From the NCBI GenBank assembly GCA_023212645.1, contig JALBYC010000020.1, forward strand, positions 62,001 to 126,000: DNA of 64,000 nucleotides. Direction: 5' to 3'. Of this stretch, positions 53,801 through 61,062 are shown piece after piece. The first letter of the stretch is position 1, and every line of letters starts with the position of its first letter. Source of the DNA: Farysia itapuensis. Its lineage: Eukaryota; Basidiomycota; Ustilaginomycetes; Ustilaginales; Ustilaginaceae. Both the position numbers and the translations under genes were made by a program. The notes below the pieces were generated by a model. The model ran no database searches. It saw only the letters and a list, made by a program, of their open reading frames with translations, and was not told where the DNA came from.

Positions 53801-54611
53801 TTTGGCGCGAACAAGACCAACAAGCGTGGCAGCCCCTTCCAGTCCGACTGTGTCCTTGACAGCTCAGGAAACAGGCGCAAGCAGCCCACGACGATCACGC
53901 TCAGCGTCCCGAGTGCCGCTTGGCAAGAACCGAAGTAGCAGCAGGACGAGGAGCAATGATGCCAGTGGCACTTCTACTCCCAGTCGAGATCGGGAGTATG
54001 GATGGCTACCGCATCATTCCGGCACATCACAAGCTCACTGGACTCTTACCGGCACCAACAACCGGTGTGACAGTCCGGCTGACTCTGAACGGCGAGGACG
54101 AAATCCGCGCATGCGAATGGCAGATCTGGACGAGAACAAGACGTGGACCGGGGACGAGGATGCGAGCAGCAGTAGTCGGAGTCGATCACGCCCGACAGCG
54201 GGCCATCGCGCCATGCCTATCCCGATCCGCAGCTCGAGTCAGTCTCGAAGTCGCAGTCGGCACAGCGGCGAATCTGGATCTCCACGTCCCAGCACGCGTC
54301 GCTCCATGTCTCACTCCCGCTCAAGCCACTCTTTGCCCTACGACGCCAACGCTGGGCCCGCTCTGTTGCACGCAGAAGTGCCGACACCGACGTCAGCGGT
54401 GTTTGCCGACCGAGCGCAAGCCATGCGTACGGCGACCGGCCACGGTAGAGCTCCAGATGCATTGGCCAACATTCTGGGCCGCGAGAGATCGCGCAGTCGT
54501 CCACCTCCCGGCACACCTGACACCGACGTCTCCTCCCGCACTCGCGACAGCGACAAACGCGAGCCAAACGAGCAAGAACCCCGTGGCCGAGCCCGAGACC
54601 GCAAAGGTTGA
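50862..54611 (+). CDS. Large divergent Ser/Thr protein kinase with RS-rich tail
   Basis: 1249 residues, intronless. The first 240 are Ser/Pro-rich. The kinase domain starts at about 243 (LLGKTIGFGGFSIVREG), with AVKIVYHE and TLHELDIW. A low-complexity insert of about 150 residues follows the hinge (FCDRGNLLDFVRSEGG). Next come RQLTSALLTLHNKSHILHGDLKLENVL, an insert of about 60, IADFGLAQK, GGSLGYTAPEYL and DMWALGCILYALLSGRLPF, then another insert of about 150 before LLDPDPVTRWTVGRLAKAGWI. The catalytic loop is HGD instead of HRD, so it is non-RD; Asp, Lys and DFG are kept and activity is plausible. The tail (about 1000-1249) is Arg/Ser-rich like an RS domain. I cannot assign it to a named yeast kinase. 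Confidence 0.85.
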   Translation: MEPSRTSPLQIPSEDEVPLFDPSGLSASLSVDDWPSSFDRTGIAAARLGIASSPSHTGSPDHDLLKRGRRRRSSPIQDADPPPSSVTDDTSGTRMWWERDSAASSRAVSHSILPNSPNSGLVSPRSSNFPPSIRTSVPNATQMLPSSSGQSDSPTVRSPAADFLNSLSSANSVTSPPLASYDNRSFSYSPPRPNSQRATTSFVAASEPWHGIGSAAAQLYDSSLPQSDARPDQEGAKVGPSSRYLLGKTIGFGGFSIVREGWDQHQKSADSSSDPMGRKIAVKIVYHESQHADTKLTQTLHELDIWSALPAHAHILPLLHHEQITLDHSASDPQRSRMADLLIMPFCDRGNLLDFVRSEGGPKEFTIVHGDERSRPSSGTWMVPSSSNDSAQLSRSSSMKNTFGGHDSSLPNAPNRSGSGFVFPRMHTTRHLGRVASTSGPHAPHLRTIHAGLSSDAEVPPLPSSATDSSISSAPLSRRVTSKSGRSQGVPIDAARETMRQLTSALLTLHNKSHILHGDLKLENVLGQGQTSWKKRQRRATSSEHEDGSDALADSMISTISSASVKMSDSGFVETDAIMPCWRIADFGLAQKIDPHETRSGALASPALTRALKETTGRQSSSPHRKAQKSGRGGSLGYTAPEYLRAQGTPGTSSPATATIGVSPDALDKEPSPYAADMWALGCILYALLSGRLPFSDSFEPRLQMKIARAEWELPPRLRRRAERLAAHTTAATATATINNTVSTKTNGHAQRNSSGSLTGLPETAPVDRFAFMSQRRSVSVAPVLASGFGVMDLSASLPSLLPTGRHVTDPVQGQEGRRAPAVHSEHVVGSAPGTARHLQDFEINQEAKALAEKEADPESDDDADLDPAWDGLSVDRAGARQVLRGLLDPDPVTRWTVGRLAKAGWILQDDVPSNLASEKQKEETSYTPTVQFGPHSDQHRSPAPFLLDRVGRDSQETVAVSDGATSAPRDSERGRRSSSLARTRPTSVAAPSSPTVSLTAQETGASSPRRSRSASRVPLGKNRSSSRTRSNDASGTSTPSRDREYGWLPHHSGTSQAHWTLTGTNNRCDSPADSERRGRNPRMRMADLDENKTWTGDEDASSSSRSRSRPTAGHRAMPIPIRSSSQSRSRSRHSGESGSPRPSTRRSMSHSRSSHSLPYDANAGPALLHAEVPTPTSAVFADRAQAMRTATGHGRAPDALANILGRERSRSRPPPGTPDTDVSSRTRDSDKREPNEQEPRGRARDRKG

Positions 54612-55007
54612 AGCACACAAGATCACCACTCTCTATACCTAGAAACACACTCTTAATCGTTGTCAAACTTGTCAGAGATTGTCTCAGAGACTGTGTCGGG
54701 TCATGTCATGTCCCGTATCAAGTACCGATATACCGAGCTATACCGATACCGAGCTACCGAGCTGGCCGAGCGCGCGAGCGCGCGAGCTACCCTGTATACG
54801 CTGAGTCTAACACTTACTTCGTTCTTGTTAGAGTGCCCATTGAAAATCTCGAGGGCATATTCGAGGGTCGCGAAGGTCGAAGGCCGTTGATGCACAGTCG
54901 CTCCTCCACGACAAGAGAGTGCATTCCGCTGCCCACCATCGTACCAGAGCAACTAGCGCAAGACTCCCCGGGGCTCAGCTTGAGTGTCGAAAGAAGGCGC
55001 CGCAGAT
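54612..55007. promoter_or_regulatory. Kinase 3' flank / PAP1 promoter with simple repeat
   Basis: 396 bases. 54719-54792 holds an imperfect simple repeat of TACCGA/CCGAGCTA units followed by GCGCGAGCGCGCGAGC. The PAP1 frame is open upstream of its ATG only from a GTG at 54984. Confidence 0.5.
54719..54792. repeat. Imperfect TACCGA/CCGAGCTA simple repeat with GCGCGAGC palindromic end
   Basis: Short degenerate units of 6-9 bases repeated about eight times, ending in self-complementary GCGCGAGCGCGC-type sequence just upstream of PAP1. Confidence 0.6.
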
Positions 55008-56975
55008 ATGCCAACTTCTGCTTCGGCTGTGGAGCCAGCGTTGGGAGGCGGTCCTACCAGAGTGCTCGGTGTGACGCCGGCCATTGCTACCAACGGCCCA
55101 ACGCAAAGAGAGATCGAGGTCACACGAACCCTTGTTGCTGAGCTCGAGAAGCAAGGGGTTTTTGAGACAGATGAAGAAAGCAAAGTTCGGTAAGTCTTAC
55201 GCATGCGTGCAACCGCATCTTTTGACGCTGACGTTGAAGCGATTCACAGAGAGGTGATTCTGGGCAAGCTGGATGCGATGGTCAAAGAATTTGTGTACCG
55301 CGTTTCGATAGCACAAGGCATGTCGGAATCACTAGCACGTGCTTCCGGTGGCAAGATCTTTAGTTTTGGATCGTATCGTCTTGGAGTGCATGGTCCTGGA
55401 TCGGATATTGACACGCTGTGCGTTGTACCCAAGCATGTTCAGCGCGAAGATTTCTTCAGTACCTTTGTCGACATGCTCAAAGACCGCGAGGAGGCAACAG
55501 AGGTGGCAGGCGTACCCGAGGCCTATGTGCCAGTCATTGGCGCCAAGTTTATGGGCATCTCGATCGATTTCACATATGCGCGGCTGGCGTTGGCACGGGT
55601 GGAAGACAACTTGTCATTACAAGATGACAATTTGCTGAAGAACTTGGACGAGAGAGACGTGCGCAGTCTAGGTGGATCCAGAGTGACGGATGGTATTCTG
55701 AATCTGGTGCCCAACATCCATGTATTTCGTATGGCGCTGCGTTGCATCAAGTTATGGGCGCAGCGCAGGGCTATCTACTCCAATGTGATGGGCTTCTTGG
55801 GTGGTGTGGCGTGGGCCATGCTGACAGCTCGGATCTGCCAGTTGTATCCCAATGAAGCGGCAGGAGCCATCGTATCACGCTTCTTTATCATCATGTATCA
55901 GTGGAAGTGGCCACAACCGGTGCTGCTCACACAGATCGAAGATGGACCGCTATCGGTGCGAGTGTGGAACCCGAAGCTTTACCCTGCAGACCGTCTGCAC
56001 CGAATGCCCATCATCACACCAGCATACCCAGGGATGTGTGCCACACATAACGTCTCGCAATCCACACAGATGGTCATGACATCCGAATTCAAGAGAGCGG
56101 CCGAAGTCGTTGACCGCGTTATCATCGGCAAGACCGAATGGAACGAGTTGTTTGCCAAGCACGACTTTTTCTACAAGTACAAGTACTACCTGCAAGTGAT
56201 TGCGTCTTCTGGCTCGGCTGATCTGCAGCTCAAGTGGCACGGCACGGTGGAGTCGAAAGTCCGACAGCTGATTATGAAGCTGGAACAGGTGCCGACGATC
56301 ACATGTGCGCATCCCTTTATCAAAGGTTTTGATCAGATGTCGGAATGCTGGAACGATCACGAGGTGCGTCTTGTTGCCACGGGAGACGTACCAGAGGAAG
56401 TAGCGCGGCGCACACAAAAGGTGGAAGCACTCCCCGAGACTGAAGACCAGAAGCAGGCTGTAGAGGAAGAGACGGCCAAGGCGACTGAGGGCAAAGAGGG
56501 CCACCGCATGATCTGGACAACCACTTTCTATATCGGTCTCAACATTGAGCCCAAGCTAGCGGGTGAAGGCCCACGCAAGCTTGACATCAGCTATCCGACG
56601 GCCGAATTCACGAGTAAAGTGAAGCAATGGGAACAGTACGACGAGGCTTCGATGGGCATTGTTGTACGACACATCAAGCGGACTCAATTGCCGGACTACG
56701 TCTTTGAGGGCGGCGAAAACCGCAAAACGGCAGTGGACAAGGTCAACGGCAAACGGCTCAAGTCTGGCAAAAAGAAGTCAGTCGAGGGCACCAACGGAGA
56801 CACCGAGATGGTCTCTCCCACCAAGAAGCAACGCGTTGTTCCAGACGATTCACCAAGCAAAGACCCAACACTTCCGCTACAAGCAGCAACAGCTACAAAG
56901 GAGCTGGAGAACTTTGAGCTGGCGACTGGCGCTCAACCAATGGCAGCATCGACGGACGTGGCCGCCAACCAGTAG
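55008..56975 (+). CDS. PAP1: Poly(A) polymerase
   Basis: Two exons: 55008-55189 and 55250-56975 (60-nt intron, GTAAGT...TTCACAG, CTGAC branch-like site), 635 residues. The splice joins FETDEESKVR to EVILGKLD as in yeast Pap1. Nucleotidyltransferase signature FGSYRLGVHGPGSDIDTLCVVP with catalytic DxD, third Asp in GISIDFTYARLAL, the PAP central domain RCIKLWAQRRAIYSNVMGFLGG, and the C-terminal RNA-binding domain through WTTTFYIGLNIEP. A basic tail (KRLKSGKKK, KKQRVV) looks like an NLS. Known role: adds poly(A) tails within the cleavage/polyadenylation factor in the nucleus. The length is close to yeast Pap1 plus a tail. Confidence 0.96.
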
Positions 56976-58593
56976 ACGCTCTCTCCTATGTAATCTAGTG
57001 CGCCCGATGAGTAATACAATCGTTGACTGCTAAATCGCCGATAACCACAATGACCGGAGGATCGGAAGAGCATACCCAAGCGGCAAAATCACAATTAAAA
57101 CCCAATTGGGGATGAATTGGGTGAATTCGTAGATTGAATTCAAATTCTGCAAACAGTCGGAACAATGGTTTACTAGGCGAGAAGGGAAGCTGCACGCTGC
57201 ACAGGCCCGACAATGAGATCTGGGCGCCTGTCTGCCCTGCACCGGAGAAGGCCGTAGAATGCGAGACCCACACTGCCTTTGTCTGCGGCAAATTCCATTG
57301 GCCGGCCACAAGGCGGGGAAAGGGGAAAAAATGAACGCCGAAGTAGGGGAGGAATGAGATACGTTGATTGGGTGATCGACTTGACCGCGGACGGTTGGAG
57401 CTGAGCATCCAATGAGAAGCCAAAGCCGGTCGCGGGGAGGCACACAAAGGGGGCAGAGGGTCAGACTGCACCTGCATACGCGCGCATGTCAGCAGAGCGT
57501 CTAGACTGTGTCTTTGCTTCGGCCGTACATTTTTCCATGCAAAAAAATCGGAGGCCGCTCCGGCAGATTCTTTCGTGATTGTCATGCTTTTGCCGTCGGT
57601 GCTTCAGAGTGGAGCGTGTAAGCCAGTAAGAGAGCTCTGCTGTGTGTGTGTGTGTCTGATGCTACACCGTATTGATGCATGGATGAGCAGTGCGGTGCAG
57701 CCACAAACAGAGCGGCAAGCCCGAAAAGCAGGGCCAGCTTTAGCGCTGTCAGCCAGGAAACCGAAAGAATTAATCCAATAGAAATCAGCACAGGCGTTGA
57801 CACTTGACACACAGCTCCACTGCCCCCCTTTTTTTTTCTAATTCTAGGGCCAAGTGCAGCGTGGCACCTTTTGAACGCGCTGTGTGTGCCCCTTCTCACT
57901 CGACTTGGCCCGCTCTTCGGACGCTTTCCAACTTTTTTTTTTTTTTGGGCAGGGCTGTCCACCATATTCGCTGCTCTTTACTCTCCCTTGCTTCACCTTT
58001 TCTTTGCATCGTCTTCCACCTTTCCCCTTGTTCCTTCCGCTGCGGGTCATTGGACGCTACTCTGGGCTGTCAACGGGTCCCAATTTTTTCGTCCAAGTTT
58101 CTCTTCGCTCTTGCTTTGTCGATTGCACGACCCTGTGCTGCCTCTACAAAGCACCAGCACAACGGTCAAGCCCACCTGCTCGACCGTTCCCTTTCTTTCG
58201 GCTTTGACGTCTGACGCAAACGCCGACTTCGTAATCACCACCTCTCCTTTGCAGCATCAATCCCGGCTTCAAGTGCAATTGCACTCCTGACAGAAAGCGG
58301 ACGAGGTCGGTTCGTCTTTCTGTGTTTTCTGTAAGTCGCGATCCTGACTTGTCAATTCAGCGCTCCGACTTGCACTTGCTAGTCTCGTCAAGGACGCCAT
58401 CAGCGAGAAACACTCAAGCGAAAGAAAGTGTTTTTGTTCCGCGCCGCTGATCTGGCCAGACGTACTCTAGTAGCAGAAAGAGGAGCCTGACGACATTTCC
58501 GTGACTCTTTCTTTTTGCCCTCTTGTTGCCCTCGCATCATTGCAAATCTCGTATTTGCACCATTGCCGCTTGTCAATCCTAGCGCTTGACTTT
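56976..58593. promoter_or_regulatory. Long region between PAP1 and the C2H2-finger gene
   Basis: About 1.6 kb. The left part has AT-rich inverted motifs (CCCAATTGGGG near 57103). A (TG)n tract lies at 57641-57655. From about 57780 to 58590 it is strongly pyrimidine-rich with homopolymer T runs (57930s), like a promoter and long leader. Open frames here are low complexity and unconvincing. Confidence 0.5.
57641..57655. repeat. (TG)n microsatellite
   Basis: An uninterrupted TG run of 15 bases in the intergenic region. Confidence 0.9.
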
Positions 58594-60046
58594 ATGAGCT
58601 ACGCTCAAGCTTCCGTCCGGCTTCCTGAACGAAACAGCGGCGCTACTACCGTGAGTACATGGTCGCACCACTCGCCGACGCAACGCTCAACACTGACTCG
58701 CGCGCTATGATTCCCTCTAGACCTGCACTGTCCCCAACTCTGTGCGACGCACATACAACGAAGCACCCATGACGATGGCCATGCCCCTGTCGGGCCTCTC
58801 GCCCCCCTCCAAGGGTTTCTTTGCCCCTTCGTCTGTTCCTACCTCGAGGTCTGATCATTCCGCAAATGGCGTCTCGTCCTCCGTCCCAAGTCGTGGTCGT
58901 AGACGTGAGTCTCTCACAGGCCAAATGCGACGTAAGGCAAGCGAGACGATGACTGCCGCTGGTGGAGGCGCTTCCGGACTGTCCATGTCGCGTTCTTCCA
59001 ACCCGCTGGTTTCACCCAACGGTCGTTCCATCCCCTCTTCCGCTCGTTCGCCTCGAATGGCTGCCTCCGACATGGGCAATCTGTCCACTTCCTTTGGTGC
59101 CGCTGCTGAAGCTCTCTCGCTTTCTTCTTCCATCACTTCCAACTCCACTGTTGCTCCCGGATCCTTTGCGCAGTCACAGCCCATCAATGCCGAACCGCGC
59201 TCTACCGGTCACTCGCATCTCGGAGTTGAATGCTTCGGTCCTTCGAGTCTTGACAACATGCCCATGCCAAGCGCCAGCATGATGAGCGCCAACACAATGA
59301 TGGATAGCAAGCGTGAACGACGTGCTTCCGTCAGCTCTACCGGTACTGTGGGCGAAGACGAAGATGGTAAAGGCAAGAACGAACAGCTGCACCGTTGCGA
59401 GAGCTGCGCCAAAGTCTATCGTCATCCAAGTTGCCTCATCAAACACCGATGGGAGCACACCGTGTACTGGAAAGAAGCGTCCAAATTTCTCATGAGCAAG
59501 CACCAGCAGGTACAACTGCTGGAGGCGGCTGCCATTCTGGTAGGCATGGACTGCAGCGCACGATCTTTGCCCGAGGAAAAGGCATTGTGGCCAGCTGCCG
59601 TCAGTCCACCAGCTTCGGGCTTGCTGGGCTCGGAGCAAATCAACTTCGAGAAGCTCATGGCGTCCAAGCGTCGCAACACGGTCTCGACCAATGCCAGCTC
59701 AAGTCCTCGCGGTCCGACTCCCTCGCTCATGCTCAACGACAGCGACAGCAGCACAGCGAGCAACTACGAGCCTTCGCAGAACGGCGCTCTCAGTCCCATC
59801 CACAATCTCGAGCAAATGCGTCTCAACGGCGACGGTTATGTGAAGAATCGCGGCCGCTACCCGATGGATGATGGCGACGTGGATGGCGTCCGTGCCAATG
59901 GCAGCGACGGGGCGGATCGCTCTGGCTCGGCCGACATGGACGAGGAAGACGAAGACGACCACCTGCGCAACCAGGACCAGGAACGATACGGATTGGATGC
60001 TGGCGGTGACGTGATGGCCAACATGGAGATGGACGACGTCAACTAA
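58594..60046 (+). CDS. Fungal single C2H2 zinc-finger protein
   Basis: Two exons: 58594-58650 and 58721-60046 (70-nt intron, GTGAGT...CCTCTAG), 460 residues. The N-terminal half is Ser/Pro-rich. One C2H2 finger, HRCESCAKVYRHPSC followed by LIKHRWEHTVYW (about 220-245; CX2CX12HX3H), is followed by the conserved helix SKFLMSKHQQVQLLEAAAIL seen in a fungal family of putative regulators. The C-terminus is acidic (DMDEEDEDD, MEMDD). The 57-nt first exon supplies the only ATG; the second exon's frame otherwise begins at a GTG. Presumed nuclear; target genes unknown. Confidence 0.85.
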
Positions 60047-61062
60047 CTTACTGTACCACTACTGCTCTCGCAACCTACCCCCTCCCCAAACAAAGCAGCG
60101 CACCGACGAGTAGCGTCTGCCAAATTCACATTTTCACAATCTGACACGTCTGCGCTTCTCCTTGCAGTACGAGACTCTAACACCATGATGGCCAAAAATT
60201 GCAAAGCGCAAAGTATGCAAACTAGGGAGATGAGGGTTACCACCGCTCTAGACGAGTGTGAGTAGACACGTCTGGGGTCCAATTCCCGTGTGGGGGGTGG
60301 CGGCAAGCTGCTCACACGTTTGGGCGGTTGAGAAGATGTGATGGGTGTCCACATGCGGCATGTTTTTTGTGGTTGAGTGTGTTCTAAACCTTGCGCTGCT
60401 GGACAAGCTCGCGCTGTAGAGGCAACGACTTGGTTCGAATGAAAAGCGGCTCCCCCGTTAGGCGAGGACTCACAAATAATGGTCAAACGATGTGACATGG
60501 CGGGGTAGGGGGGAGGGCGTCGATCGGAAACTGGCATCGGAGCCGCCAGCTGGTAGGAACTGTCCGGGGTCAGAAGATCATTCTGAGAAGCAGGGAAAGG
60601 ATGGCGTGTGAAAAGGGGAGAGAAGAGCCAGAGAAGCCTCCAACCGCGTGCGCCTCTGCTCAAGTGCGCCAATAGACATGCATGGTGATGGACGACGCAA
60701 CATGCAAAATTGCTTAAGCGAGGGCGCCCTCCCCCTCATTCGGTCAGAGACAATCACAATTCGCAGGGCAAATCAATCAATCAGGCGCCGCTCGTGAATG
60801 CACGCACCAGTTTTCTCTCATCATCAGCATCATCCTTTAGAGTCTATTCAGATTCAGCTCCCTCCCCCGCCGACCTAGCCCAAAGCCCTCTTATAAGTCC
60901 CATCCATCTCCTCGAGCCATCCTTTTTTCATCCCATTGCCGCTCCAAGGGCATATCTACGACAGACACAGTCCGTAGAAGATTCACTCTGGATCCGCATC
61001 GATACCCCCCCCGCTATCCTCCACTAGCAACCCACTGTCGTGTCCAAGAGTAGCTAAACACC
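60047..61062. promoter_or_regulatory. Region between C2H2-finger gene and Sec14-Iml2 gene
   Basis: About 1 kb. A minus-strand open frame (60043-60672, 209 codons) has random composition and was not accepted. A CT-rich leader at roughly 60820-61060 precedes the ATG at 61063. TTATAAG at 60890-60896 could serve as a TATA-like element. Confidence 0.5.

Noticed and set aside
60425..60445. GGTTCGAATG string resembling a tRNA B box
   Set aside because: No A box, cloverleaf or terminator T-run is found at suitable spacing.
60043..60672. Minus-strand 209-codon open frame between the C2H2 and Sec14-Iml2 genes
   Set aside because: Random composition, no motif, and its position covers the 3' flank of one gene and the promoter of the next.
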